A DNA stretch of 34,566 nucleotides, from the NCBI GenBank assembly GCA_021807595.1, contig JAKBCS010000048.1, positions 1-34,566 of the forward strand, read 5' to 3'. The translations under genes were made by a program, and so were the position numbers. Source of the stretch: Planctomycetota bacterium. GTDB lineage: Bacteria > Planctomycetota > Planctomycetia > Gemmatales > Gemmataceae. This document shows, in pieces, positions 17,188-26,012 of the stretch (position 1 is its first letter; each line of letters begins with the position of its first letter). The notes under the pieces were generated by a model. That model saw only the letters and a list, made by a program, of their open reading frames with translations. It ran no database searches and was not told the origin of the DNA.

Positions 17188-17329
17188 GGTGATACTCCTT
17201 TGTGAAGGAACGATGGACCCGTGAGACGGAGGAGGGATCGGCGTTAGTTTAAGAATTGCCCCGGTCGATTGCCAGCAAGATTTGAGGATCGTGGAGAACC
17301 GCCGACGCGAGCAGCCGGATTCAAGCGCC

Positions 17330-19672
17330 TCAAGGAGAGGTGTTCAGCACTTCGTCCATGACGCGCGCCAGTTCGGCAAACTGAAGCGGCTTGGTGACGT
17401 AGCCGTCCATCCCCGCGGCCAGACAGCGTTCGCGGTCGCCGGCCATGGCGTGGGCGGTGAGTGCGATGATGGGAAGGCGCGCGCCCGTGTTTTTCTCGCG
17501 GCAGCGCACTGTCGAGGTGGCCTCGAATCCATCCATGCGCGGCATTTGCACGTCCATCAAGACGAGATCGAAAGGCTGCTTTTCGAGCGCTTCCAACGCT
17601 TCGCAACCGTTCCCGGCCAGCACGACCTCGTGTCCGTGCTTCCGCAACATCGCCTCGCCGACGCGCCGGTTGATGGCGTTGTCCTCGGCCATGAGGATGC
17701 GCAGCGGCCGCTCTCCCGAAGCGCGGAGCGAGGAAGAGGGAGCAACCGGAGCCGTGCAAGAAGCGGCGGCGGCCCTCTCGATCCCCGCCTCGACGGGAAC
17801 GGTGAAATGGAATTGGCTCCCTATCCCCAACTCGCTCTCGACCCAGACGCGCCCGCTCATCATGCTCGCCAGCTGGACAGAAATGGCGAGTCCCAAGCCG
17901 GTGCCGCCGAACTGCCGTGCCAGTGTGCCGTCCGCTTGCACGAAGGGCGCGAAAATCGATTCGAGCTTGTCCTTGGCGATCCCGATGCCCGTATCGCGGA
18001 CAATGAAGTGCAAGGGCGTTGGTCTCCCTCGTTTGTCGTTCGTCGTCGAAACTTCGACGACGATTTTGCCGCTCTCGGTAAACTTGACGGCGTTGCCAAC
18101 GAGATTCAACAAGACCTGCCGGATGCGTCCCCAATCGCCGTGCAACGAATCGGGTATCGCATCGCTGACACGGCGAGTGAACGACAATCCTTTGCTTTCG
18201 GCACGCACGGCCAACGGCTTGAGCGCCTCGTCGAGGGAGTTGCGCAGGCGAAACGGCCCGACGGCAACTTCGAGCTTGCCGGCTTCGATTTTCGAGAAAT
18301 CGAGAACGTCGTTGATAATCGTCAACAGCGCTTCGGCCGACCCCTTGACCGCGTGGAGATACTCGCGCTGCCGATCGGTGAGCGAGGTATCGAGTAGTAA
18401 GTCCGTCATCCCCAGAACGCCGTTCATGGGAGTGCGAATCTCATGGCTCATGTTGGCGAGAAATTGGCTCTTGGCTCGATTGGCCGACTCCGCCGCTTCC
18501 TTGGCTCGTTTCAACTCTTGCTCGACGGCCTTGCGCTCGCTGATGTCGGTATACACGCCGAGAACGCCGGTGACCCGTCCCTCGGCGTCGCGGAGAGGGA
18601 CTTTGTTCGTCAGTAGATGCGCCGTCGTACCGTCCGGCCGACTCTGTGTTTCCTCAATGTTGAGACACGACTGGCCCGATTCCATGACGCGCCGGTCGCA
18701 GGCAACGTAGAAGTTGGCCTCGTCGCGCGAGAACGGCAAATCGTGATCCGTCATTCCGAGAACCCGCTCGGGCGATTCCAAACCCAAATCGCGCGCCGAT
18801 TGCTCGTTGCAACCGAGGTAAACGCTGTTGCCGTCTTTCCAGAACACCGCGCAAGGTATGTGCGCGATCACGTTGCGGAGAATCGACTGCTGTTGGCGGA
18901 GGGCCGACTCGGCATGATGTCGGTCGGTCACGTCGATGGCCATACCCCCCACGAAGCGCCGGCCATTGCTGTCTTGAAAGGGGAACTTCAACACTTGCCA
19001 ATAGCGAAGCGAACCGTCGGAATTAGGCGATTGATCGGTCGTTTCCAGCGATTGTCCCGAAGCCAAGACCCTTCGATCGTCCTCGACGTATTTGCGCGCG
19101 TATTCGGCCGGCCAAATCTCGAAGTCCGTGCGTCCCAGCCATTCTTCGGGGCGAACGTGGAAGCAATCGACATAGCGACGGTTGTAGTAGACGTAGCGCC
19201 CCTGATCGTTTTTCATCCAGGCGACGGCGGGATTGTGATCCATGAAGCGTTGAAAGCGTTCCTCGCTCTCGCGCAGCGCCGTCTCGGCAGCGCGCTGTTC
19301 GCTCAAATCGCGAGCGGTGAGGAGAGCCATCGTTTTGTTCGGCAGATGCAGACGGGCGATGCTGAGATTGACGGGCAGCCAGACGCCGTCCTCGCGCGTT
19401 CGCAGAAAGTAGCCTACTCTCGAATGAAATATGCAACTCTTATTGGCGGCCCGTTGCAGCTGGGCGCGACCGCCTTTGCCCTGGAAGCGAAACAGAGAGG
19501 TGGCCGGCAGCTGCATCAACTCGTTTCGACCGAAGCCGCTCAAACGCAACGCCATCTCGTTGATGTTTTCCAATCGATCCGATTGCGGATCAAAGAGGAA
19601 CAACGCATCGGGCGATTCGTTAAATAGGGCTTCGGCCAGGCCGGCGGCGTCGGCCAACGAAGAATCGTTCAT
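17330..19672 (-). CDS. Hybrid histidine kinase with three PAS domains and receiver
   Basis: Numbered from ATG 19672 the protein has 780 residues. In order: PAS 1 (about 10-125), PAS 2 (about 135-250, SEERFQRFMDHNPAVAWMKN), PAS 3 (about 260-380), HisKA with phospho-acceptor H410 in NMSHEIRTPMNGVLG, HATPase with N-box LNLVGNAVKF and G-boxes DTGIGIA and GGTGLGLAIS, then a receiver with D707 in LMDVQMP and K761. No membrane segment is visible, so it is probably a cytoplasmic sensor. ATG 19672 was chosen because AAGGTTGA lies upstream and the PAS domain follows; the frame is open 29 codons further. No partner regulator or output gene is adjacent. Confidence 0.9.
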   Translation of the reverse strand: MNDSSLADAAGLAEALFNESPDALFLFDPQSDRLENINEMALRLSGFGRNELMQLPATSLFRFQGKGGRAQLQRAANKSCIFHSRVGYFLRTREDGVWLPVNLSIARLHLPNKTMALLTARDLSEQRAAETALRESEERFQRFMDHNPAVAWMKNDQGRYVYYNRRYVDCFHVRPEEWLGRTDFEIWPAEYARKYVEDDRRVLASGQSLETTDQSPNSDGSLRYWQVLKFPFQDSNGRRFVGGMAIDVTDRHHAESALRQQQSILRNVIAHIPCAVFWKDGNSVYLGCNEQSARDLGLESPERVLGMTDHDLPFSRDEANFYVACDRRVMESGQSCLNIEETQSRPDGTTAHLLTNKVPLRDAEGRVTGVLGVYTDISERKAVEQELKRAKEAAESANRAKSQFLANMSHEIRTPMNGVLGMTDLLLDTSLTDRQREYLHAVKGSAEALLTIINDVLDFSKIEAGKLEVAVGPFRLRNSLDEALKPLAVRAESKGLSFTRRVSDAIPDSLHGDWGRIRQVLLNLVGNAVKFTESGKIVVEVSTTNDKRGRPTPLHFIVRDTGIGIAKDKLESIFAPFVQADGTLARQFGGTGLGLAISVQLASMMSGRVWVESELGIGSQFHFTVPVEAGIERAAAASCTAPVAPSSSLRASGERPLRILMAEDNAINRRVGEAMLRKHGHEVVLAGNGCEALEALEKQPFDLVLMDVQMPRMDGFEATSTVRCREKNTGARLPIIALTAHAMAGDRERCLAAGMDGYVTKPLQFAELARVMDEVLNTSP

Positions 19673-19911
19673 CGAAATCAACCTTGCATTGCGAGTCGCT
19701 CGGACGGGAGAGGCCCGTTCCATCGAAGATAGACTTCGACGGAATCTCCGCTTACTCAACTATAGCTCAAGATCGAGGAGGAGAATTGCCGGAGGCTCGC
19801 GCCGTCGATTCGCCGAGAAAGGTTCAAGCCGCTCTACTTTGGGTGACGATGCTCCTTTTACTCGTTCCATTCTAGATTCACGATTCCCCATCGACACAAC
19901 GGAGAAATACG

Positions 19912-21042
19912 GTGCGCGTCGCCTCCCATCCTTGGCTCCCCGTCGCCGCCGCCGTGGCGTTTCATCTCGGACTGTTGGCGGTGTACTTGCCTGCGTTTCA
20001 CGGCGATCTGTCGGCCCTGGTGTGCGTCGGGCAAGAGCGCATCGGCGCTCCCCCGTATGAAGCGGTGCGCGTGGGTTTCGTCACGGGCGGGTTCGACGGC
20101 CAATTTTACTATGCCATCGCCCGCAATCCGTGGACGTGGCACCGAGCCGTACTCGACGTGCCGGCCTATCGCCATGTGCGCCTGCTCTACCCGGCATTGG
20201 CGTGGGCATTGAGTGGGGGCGGCAATGCGTATCGTCTGTTCTGGGCGCTGCCGCTCGTCAATCTCGCGGCCATCGGCGGACTGGCGTGGTTGGGGGCGCG
20301 TTTGGCGCGGCATTACGGTGTCAACGTCTGGTGGGGATTCCTGTTGCCGCTGGCCGTCAACGACGGCATGCCGCTGCTGCGCGATCTCACCGATCCATTG
20401 GCGACCTTCGCCGTGTGCGGATTGCTGGCGAGTTGGCTATTGGGCGGGCGCTGGCATCACCTTGCCTTATGGTCGGCGGCAGCTCTGTTCGCGCGCGAAC
20501 AGAACGCGGCCATCGTCTTGGTCGTCCTCGCCGCAGCCGGGTGGACGGGGCGCTATCGCACGGTGGCGGGGATCTGCGCCGTCCTGGCTTTGTGGGGAGG
20601 TTGGATCGGCTTGCTCCATGCTGGCTACGGCGAATGGCCCTTGTTGCCGAGGAGCGATTACTTCTTCGGTTCGCCGTTCAAGGGTATGTGGTATCGTTGG
20701 ACGCATCTGGGCGTGTCCGGCTCGCGCGTGTCCGCCGGGCTGCATCTGATCCGCATGACGTTGTTGACCGCTCATTGCGGGCTGGCGTTGTATCTGGCGG
20801 CGAGAACTCCGGATCGCGTGGTAGCTTGGATGGCAGTAGGCGGAGTGGCGTTGGCGGTGTTGACCGGCTGGGCATCTTACGAAGACGCCTGGAGTTATAC
20901 GCGCGTATTCGTCTGGATACCGCTCGCGGTCTGGTTGGCCGGCGTTCGACTTCGCCGGACGCGACCGATCTGGCTGTTGGCACCGGCTACCTTGTGGCCG
21001 CTCGTCTCCGTGGTCACGGCTTGGCACACCTGGCGAACGTGA
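19912..21042 (+). CDS. Polytopic membrane protein, glycosyltransferase-like, function unknown
   Basis: The 376-residue protein has about ten hydrophobic segments and almost no long soluble region. An early loop reads GFVTGGFDGQFYYAIARNPW, a motif seen in GT-C-like and related uncharacterised membrane proteins, where an acidic residue after the first helix can be catalytic. A later DLTDPLATFAVCGLLASW and FAREQNAAIV add conserved-looking polar residues within membrane helices. I cannot name the substrate. It starts with GTG at 19912 with GGAG seven bases upstream, is divergent from the kinase gene, and ends before a strong intrinsic terminator. Confidence 0.65.
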   Translation: MRVASHPWLPVAAAVAFHLGLLAVYLPAFHGDLSALVCVGQERIGAPPYEAVRVGFVTGGFDGQFYYAIARNPWTWHRAVLDVPAYRHVRLLYPALAWALSGGGNAYRLFWALPLVNLAAIGGLAWLGARLARHYGVNVWWGFLLPLAVNDGMPLLRDLTDPLATFAVCGLLASWLLGGRWHHLALWSAAALFAREQNAAIVLVVLAAAGWTGRYRTVAGICAVLALWGGWIGLLHAGYGEWPLLPRSDYFFGSPFKGMWYRWTHLGVSGSRVSAGLHLIRMTLLTAHCGLALYLAARTPDRVVAWMAVGGVALAVLTGWASYEDAWSYTRVFVWIPLAVWLAGVRLRRTRPIWLLAPATLWPLVSVVTAWHTWRT

Positions 21043-21144
21043 GGATTCGGATGCCTTACGAAGATGTAACGCTCTGGAACTTGTGGCGATCGGCGAGATC
21101 GTGGTATGCTCCACCATCGCACAGTTTGAGCGGTTGTGCGAAAG

Positions 21145-21180
21145 TCGGCCGGCCCCTCACGGGTGCCGGCCGATGTTTTT
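21145..21180 (+). terminator. Intrinsic terminator after the membrane-protein gene
   Basis: A 9-bp GC-rich stem, TCGGCCGGC (21145-21153) with GCCGGCCGA (21165-21173), is extended inside by CCC/GGG and followed by TGTTTTT. It lies about 100 bp after the plus-strand stop and 16 bp before the end of the convergent gene. Confidence 0.88.
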
Positions 21181-21195
21181 CTCCTCCCAGAGTCT

Positions 21196-21837
21196 CTACG
21201 TTTTCTTCGGCTGAGGCGGCACGGCGGGTGGTGCAAAGTTGAACTTTTCGCCCATCGCCTCCTTGTACCCCTTTTTCTGATCCGCCGTCAGCACCTCGTT
21301 GGCTTTGGTTTCCGCTTCCTTTGTGATCGAGTCGTACTTCTCGTGCGATCTCTCCCCTTTCTTTGCCAATTCCAGACCTTGCCTGGCCGCTTCCTTCCCG
21401 ATGTCCTCTAATTTCTTTTTCTGCTCGTCGCTGATCTTCAGTTCTTTTTGCATCTCTGGATCGAGCAGAGAACCCATGCCCAACATCTGCCAGCCGATTT
21501 GTTTGAAACGTTTGTATTGCTTGCCATCAAGGATACCGGCAATGACTTTATTGCAGTCCTCGTGGATAGCAAGCTGCAGCCTTTGCACGTCCTCCGGGGT
21601 CGGCGGTGCCTTGATAAATTTGACGAATTCGCCTTGGTACTTCGTCGCCAACTTGCCGAGCGATTCCTCGAGTTTCCCGCTTTGTTCCTTGGTCAGTTTC
21701 AACTCTTTTTGAACGTCCGGATTGAACAAAAGAGAACCCGGCCCCAAGATCGCCGGCGGCTTGCCTTGGCCGAAAGCGGTGCCCAGCAGTCCTAAGCTCA
21801 ATCCCAGGGTCAACGCGGTTTTCAACAATCGAGACAT
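21196..21837 (-). CDS. Secreted Spy-like helical repeat protein
   Basis: The 213-residue protein has a signal peptide (MSRLLKTALTLGLSLGLLGT, cleaved near AFGQ) and a charged, helical body. An internal duplication is plain: LLFNPDVQKELKLTKEQ near 36-52 and LLDPEMQKELKISDEQ near 123-138, each followed by Lys/Glu-rich helix. The ELKLT-x-EQ-x-x-K-L pattern resembles the Spy/CpxP periplasmic chaperone motif and is common in planctomycete proteins of unknown role. The C-terminus is proline-rich (PPAVPPQPKKT). It stands alone, convergent with the membrane-protein gene. Confidence 0.7.
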   Translation of the reverse strand: MSRLLKTALTLGLSLGLLGTAFGQGKPPAILGPGSLLFNPDVQKELKLTKEQSGKLEESLGKLATKYQGEFVKFIKAPPTPEDVQRLQLAIHEDCNKVIAGILDGKQYKRFKQIGWQMLGMGSLLDPEMQKELKISDEQKKKLEDIGKEAARQGLELAKKGERSHEKYDSITKEAETKANEVLTADQKKGYKEAMGEKFNFAPPAVPPQPKKT

Positions 21838-22006
21838 TTCTTAACTCCTAGTTATCGCTTTCTCGTTGGGGCGAGACGCGCGGGTCTCGGGTTCCCACTT
21901 CCTTGGGAAGTCCCCAAATACCTTGAGATATGATAATAGCAAATGCGACGCCAGACTATGGGAATCTGCTGGTTCGAAGTCTGAAGCGCGCGTGCGGGAA
22001 GCGAGC

Positions 22007-22423
22007 TTACAGCGCGCCGGAATCCGAAAAGTAGCCGTAAAACAGACTGAGCAACAGCACGGCCAGTACGACCAGCGTGAACGAGACGTAGAGATAATCG
22101 CGCTGCAGCCCGAAAGCAGCGACCGAAAAAATCACCCGTGCCACCGGCGTGGCGATCAAAAGCAACAAACCGAGGAAGATGAGGTCGAGACTGCTTCCTC
22201 GAGCGGATGCGCCAACGATGTGGAAGAGGCTGGGCGGCTCCTCCGGCGGATTCGGAAACTGGTGCAGATCCGGAGCCAGCTTTCTGCCGTCGCGGATCAA
22301 GTACGACGCGCCGCCGACCAGCACCACGAAGGCGGAGAGAAGGACGCCGAAGCGCAGCAGGTTGCCGATCACGCCCTCGACGCGCTCGTCGTTGAGCTTC
22401 GCGGGTACCGGTTGCTCGGACAT
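22007..22423 (-). CDS. DUF1634 membrane protein
   Basis: The 138-residue protein has three hydrophobic helices (LLRFGVLLSAFVVLVGGASY, LIFLGLLLLIATPVARVIFS, VSFTLVVLAVLLLSLFYG), the layout of DUF1634. This family is typically encoded next to TauE/SafE transporters, and here the ATG starts two bases after the TauE stop codon. It may be an accessory subunit of the exporter (inference). Its RDGRKLAPDLHQF loop would face the periplasm or cytoplasm between helices 1 and 2. Confidence 0.85.
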   Translation of the reverse strand: MSEQPVPAKLNDERVEGVIGNLLRFGVLLSAFVVLVGGASYLIRDGRKLAPDLHQFPNPPEEPPSLFHIVGASARGSSLDLIFLGLLLLIATPVARVIFSVAAFGLQRDYLYVSFTLVVLAVLLLSLFYGYFSDSGAL

Positions 22424-22424
22424 T

Positions 22425-23294
22425 TTACAGTTTCCCCGTGAACCCTTTGTAGATCATTTGCAGTGCCAGGGTGAAGATCACGGCACTGAAAACAATGCGT
22501 AATACTTTCGTCCGCGCCGCCATCAGAACCCGCGCCCCCAACAGCGATCCGCTCAGCACGCCCAGCATAACGGGCATGGCCAGGCTTGGTACGATGTAAC
22601 CGCGATGGAGATAGACCCCTGCGCTGGCGGCGGCGGTGACGCCGATCATAAAATTACTCGTCGTCGTGGACACCTTAAAGGGAATGCGCATGGCTTGGTC
22701 CATCGCCAACACCTTGAGCGCGCCCGAACCGATGCCGAGCAGCCCCGACAGGCAGCCGGCGAGGTACATCAAGCCGAAACCCTGCGGAACGCCGTGAACG
22801 TGATACGTCTGCTTTTTCCCGTCGCTGGTTGGGAAGGCTCCATCGAGCCGAAGCCTCGCCGCCAGCGGATCGGCTTTGTCGCCTTCGCCGTGCGAGCGCC
22901 GCGAGCGCAACGACAGATAGGCCGACACGAGCAGCACCAAGCCGAAGACGATGGACAGCGCGGCGGGATTCATGAGGTCGTTCAAATACGCGCCGGTTAC
23001 CGCGCCGAAGGTGGTGGCGATTTCCAGAAACATGCCGATGCGGATGTTGGAGTAGCCTTCTTTGACGTATGAGGCCGCCGCCCCGGACGAGGTGGCGATG
23101 ACGGAAATCAGCGAAGCGCCGATGGCGTAGTGAATGTCCACACCCATCAGCACCAACAGCGGCACGATGACGACGCCCCCGCCCAACCCGGTGAGCGCGC
23201 CGAGAAATCCCGCCGCCATCGCCCCCGCGGCTACCGAGCCGGTAAACTCTAGAACATTCAAGCTACAAGCTCTCCAAAAAGCACTCGATTTCAC
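22425..23294 (-). CDS. TauE/SafE-family anion exporter
   Basis: This protein of up to 289 residues is a TauE/SafE (DUF81) transporter of sulfite, sulfonate or similar organic anions. It has two related halves of hydrophobic helices, each opening with the family glycine motif: GFLGALTGLGGGVVIVPLLV near 29-48 and LAGCLSGLLGIGSGALKV near 178-195. A soluble loop with a Lys/Arg-rich segment (about 128-160) joins them. The start is uncertain: GTG at 23294 has little Shine-Dalgarno, while TTG at 23261 is preceded by GGAG. It is the middle gene of a three-gene operon. Confidence 0.88.
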   Translation of the reverse strand: MKSSAFWRACSLNVLEFTGSVAAGAMAAGFLGALTGLGGGVVIVPLLVLMGVDIHYAIGASLISVIATSSGAAASYVKEGYSNIRIGMFLEIATTFGAVTGAYLNDLMNPAALSIVFGLVLLVSAYLSLRSRRSHGEGDKADPLAARLRLDGAFPTSDGKKQTYHVHGVPQGFGLMYLAGCLSGLLGIGSGALKVLAMDQAMRIPFKVSTTTSNFMIGVTAAASAGVYLHRGYIVPSLAMPVMLGVLSGSLLGARVLMAARTKVLRIVFSAVIFTLALQMIYKGFTGKL

Positions 23295-23312
23295 CCTTCG
23301 AGCCGCTTCGCT

Positions 23313-24317
23313 TCAACTTTCCGCGTGAGGATCCCTGTCGCACCGCGAGCGCCGGGCTTCTTCCAATCGCAGCAGCGCGCTGTCGCGCCACGCCGAAGCA
23401 TCCTCAATCGGCTCGATATGCACGGCGACTTCGACCTGAGGCAGAGCGTTGCGAACGGCATCCTCGACGGTTCCCGTCAAGGTATGCGCCTGCTGCACCG
23501 TCAGTTGTCCGGGAACGAGCAGATGAAATTCGACGAAGCGCCGCCGCCCGGCTTGGCGCGTGCGCAGGGCGTGGTAGTCCATGTTCGGTCGCAGGTTGCG
23601 TTCGATGGCCGAGCGCACCGTCGCTTGCTCTTCCTCCGGCAAAGCGTGATCCATAAGCCCGTTGAAGGAGCGGCGCATTAGATCGAATCCGGTCCAGAGG
23701 ATATTGGCGGCCACGACCAAGGCGATGATCGGATCGAGCAAAAGAATGTCGGTCAACCATACCAACCCCAAGCCCGCCAACACGGCCACGCTGGTCCACA
23801 CATCGGTCAGCAAATGCCGTCCGTCCGCTTCGAGAACGATGGATCCCTGCTGACGACCGGCGCGCAGAAGAACGACCGCGACCGCGCCGTTGACTGCCGA
23901 AGCCAACAGGGAAATGGTCAAGCCCAGGCCGAGCGGCTGTAACGGCGCTGGCGCAAGTATTCGCAACACGGCATACCAGGCGATCGCGGCCGCTGCCACC
24001 AAGATCAACGCGCCCTCCAGACCGCTGGAGAAATACTCGATCTTTTCGTGGCCGTAAGTGTGCGATTCATCGACGGGGCGAGCCGAGTAACGCAGCGAAA
24101 CATACGCCGTCGCCGCCGCCGTGAGGTTGACCAGCGATTCCACGGCGTCGGACAGCAGGCCAACCGAATTGGTCAAGAAATACGCCACCGACTTGAGAAC
24201 GAGCGTCACCACCGCCGCCAGGATGGAGAGCAGAATCGGGTATTTTAAGCGAGAGTCCAACATGCGCGGCATCCGCGTAGTAAGTCGTTTGTCGTCCCCA
24301 GGCGAGGCCGTTGCCAC
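23313..24317 (-). CDS. Cation diffusion facilitator (CDF) metal transporter
   Basis: The 334-residue protein is a CDF-type proton/metal antiporter. It has six membrane helices (about 28-215) and a cytoplasmic C-terminal domain ending with PQVEVAVHIEPIEDA, whose His may bind metal. The membrane metal site shows D57 in LLSDAVESLVN and H168/D172 in RHLLTDVWTS. Glu and Asn stand where many CDF proteins have His and Asp in helix 2, so metal preference cannot be inferred. The protein begins with GTG at 24317; ATG codons 16 and 19 are alternatives. It is the first gene of the CDF / TauE-SafE / DUF1634 operon (18-bp gap). Confidence 0.9.
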   Translation of the reverse strand: MATASPGDDKRLTTRMPRMLDSRLKYPILLSILAAVVTLVLKSVAYFLTNSVGLLSDAVESLVNLTAAATAYVSLRYSARPVDESHTYGHEKIEYFSSGLEGALILVAAAAIAWYAVLRILAPAPLQPLGLGLTISLLASAVNGAVAVVLLRAGRQQGSIVLEADGRHLLTDVWTSVAVLAGLGLVWLTDILLLDPIIALVVAANILWTGFDLMRRSFNGLMDHALPEEEQATVRSAIERNLRPNMDYHALRTRQAGRRRFVEFHLLVPGQLTVQQAHTLTGTVEDAVRNALPQVEVAVHIEPIEDASAWRDSALLRLEEARRSRCDRDPHAES

Positions 24318-24370
24318 GCTCGGCTATTGTAGGAATCGAAGGCGAGTGACGCGAACCGGCCGGCCTTGTT

Positions 24371-24440
24371 GGCGAACCGGCAGCGTCAGCTGCCGGGTAA
24401 TGGCGTGCCATTATCCGGCAGCTGACGCTGCCGGTTCGCC
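24371..24440. repeat. Near-perfect 70-nt palindrome (REP/MITE-like or terminator)
   Basis: A 26-bp perfect stem (24371-24396 pairing with 24415-24440) encloses one mismatch, a second 7-bp stem TAATGGC/GCCATTA and a 2-nt loop. The outer arms begin GGCGAACCGGCAGCGTCAGC. A partial copy, GCGAACCGGC, occurs at 24351-24360. The element lies 10 bp after the DUF1501 stop codon and before the CDF gene, so it can terminate transcription. The absence of a T-run and its very regular structure suggest a dispersed palindromic repeat. Confidence 0.85.
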
Positions 24441-24450
24441 GGGCTGTATC

Positions 24451-25902
24451 TCAACACAGAATTTCTTTGAGGATATGACCGCTCGTCTCCGTTAGTCGTT
24501 CGTCGCGTCCGTCGTGCGCGAACGTCAAGTGCTTGTGATCGAGACCGAGCAAATGAAGAATGGTCGCATGGATGTCGTGGACGTGAGCTGGTTTGTCCAC
24601 GGCGTAAAGGCCTATTTCATCGGTGGTGCCGTATACCATGCCGCCTCGGACGCCGCCTCCCGCCATCCACATGGTAAAGCCGAAGGGGTTGTGATCGCGT
24701 CCGTTGCCGCTCTCGCTCATCGGCGTGCGGCCGAACTCGCCACCCCAGACAACCAGCGTTGAATCCAACATGCCTCGCCGTTTCAGATCTTTCAGCAATC
24801 CCGCGATGGGTCGGTCGCTCTCGCGGCACGATTGGGCATGGTTCTTGTCCAAATCGCTATGGGCATCCCATTTACTTCCCGAACCCATGTACAACTGCAC
24901 GAAGCGCACGCCGCGTTCGACCAAACGTCGAGCCAGCAGACAATTGCGACCGTTGCGCGCCGTATCGGCACGATCGAGGCCGTAGAGGCGCTGCGTGGCC
25001 GAGGTTTCGCGCGACAGATCGACGGCGTCAGGCGCGCTCGATTGCATCTGATACGCCAATTCGTAGGCAGCGATGCGGGCTTCGATGGCATCGCTGGCTC
25101 CGCGCCGTGCGGCATAGTGTTCGTTCAAATCCTTGATGTAATCGACTTTGGCCCGTTGGCGTTGGACGCTGGTGTCGGCTGGGGCGTCAGCGTAAAGGAT
25201 CGGCGTCTTTCCGGGGGCGAACTTCGTGCCCTGATAGGTGGCGGGCATGAAGCCGGTACTCCAATTGCGCTCGCCGCCCGGCGGATCGGCATCGTGATCG
25301 GCCAGTACGATGAAGCCCGGTAGATTGTCGCAAACGCTGCCGAGGCCATAGAGCGTCCAAGCTCCCAAGCACGGGCGACCGGGACGAAGATTGCCGGTGT
25401 TCATCTGGCACACGCTGGCGACGTGGGTTTGACCGTCGGCACGACAGCTGCGAAGGACGGCCAAGTCATCGACGCAACCGGCGATCTCCGGATACCAATC
25501 GCTCACCCACAGACCCGACTGGCCGTGTCGTTTGAACGCGCGCGTCGAGGCCAGCAACGGCGTGTTGGCCGTACTCCCCATCGCCGTCATAGGGCGAGCG
25601 AAACTCGATGGCAACGGTTTGCCCGCCAGCTTCTTCAACTGCGGTTTCGGATCGAACAAATCGAGATGACTGGGGCCGCCGTCCATGAAACAGAAGATGA
25701 CACTCCGCGCGCGAGTGGGAAAATGCGGCGGGCGCGGAGCGAGAGGATTCGTGGCCGCGCAGCGCGGCGCGCTTCCGGCGTCGCGCGCCAGCAGCGCGGC
25801 CAAAGCCAGACCGCCGAAGCCCGCGCCGGCGCATTGAAGAAACTCGCGCCGCGACCCAGGCCGCGCGATCGGATGCGATCGATCGGAGTGAGGGAAAGTC
25901 AT
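24451..25902 (-). CDS. Tat-exported DUF1501 protein
   Basis: The 483-residue protein has a Tat leader (SRREFLQCAGAGFGGLALAA, 17-36) and the DUF1501 fold, an alkaline-phosphatase/sulfatase-like domain abundant in planctomycetes. Visible landmarks are VIFCFMDGGPSHLDLFDPKP near the N-terminus, the central RLVERGVRFVQLYMGSG and WDAHSDLDKNH, and WGGEFGRTPMSESGNGRDHN followed by HVHDIHATILHLLGLDHKHL near the end. The exact reaction is unknown. It is encoded just downstream of the DUF1549/DUF1553 gene, its standard partner; the pair probably acts on the cell exterior in processing complex organic matter (inference). Confidence 0.92.
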   Translation of the reverse strand: MTFPHSDRSHPIARPGSRREFLQCAGAGFGGLALAALLARDAGSAPRCAATNPLAPRPPHFPTRARSVIFCFMDGGPSHLDLFDPKPQLKKLAGKPLPSSFARPMTAMGSTANTPLLASTRAFKRHGQSGLWVSDWYPEIAGCVDDLAVLRSCRADGQTHVASVCQMNTGNLRPGRPCLGAWTLYGLGSVCDNLPGFIVLADHDADPPGGERNWSTGFMPATYQGTKFAPGKTPILYADAPADTSVQRQRAKVDYIKDLNEHYAARRGASDAIEARIAAYELAYQMQSSAPDAVDLSRETSATQRLYGLDRADTARNGRNCLLARRLVERGVRFVQLYMGSGSKWDAHSDLDKNHAQSCRESDRPIAGLLKDLKRRGMLDSTLVVWGGEFGRTPMSESGNGRDHNPFGFTMWMAGGGVRGGMVYGTTDEIGLYAVDKPAHVHDIHATILHLLGLDHKHLTFAHDGRDERLTETSGHILKEILC

Positions 25903-25949
25903 GACGATCCTGCGGGGGCGAAATTTCCAAAGACAAATCTCAGGTCAGA

Positions 25950-26012
25950 GGCGATCCGAAAAGCCCCTCTCCCCTGGATTCAGAGGGAGAGGGGAGCTTC
26001 AGAGACAGTTTC
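25950..26012 (-). repeat. Stop-codon-abutting hairpin repeat, copy B
   Basis: On the minus strand the stop codon of the DUF1549/DUF1553 gene is followed at once by GAAACTGTCTCTGAAG and then a 10-bp stem, CCCCTCTCCC (25964-25973) with GGGAGAGGGG (25985-25994). This aligns base for base over most of its length with copy A at 15495-15555. It separates the gene from DUF1501 and may attenuate transcription between them. Confidence 0.75.

Noticed and set aside
17282-19627. Long plus-strand open frames opposite the histidine kinase
   Set aside because: The minus strand encodes unmistakable PAS, HisKA, HATPase and receiver motifs; the antisense frames have none.
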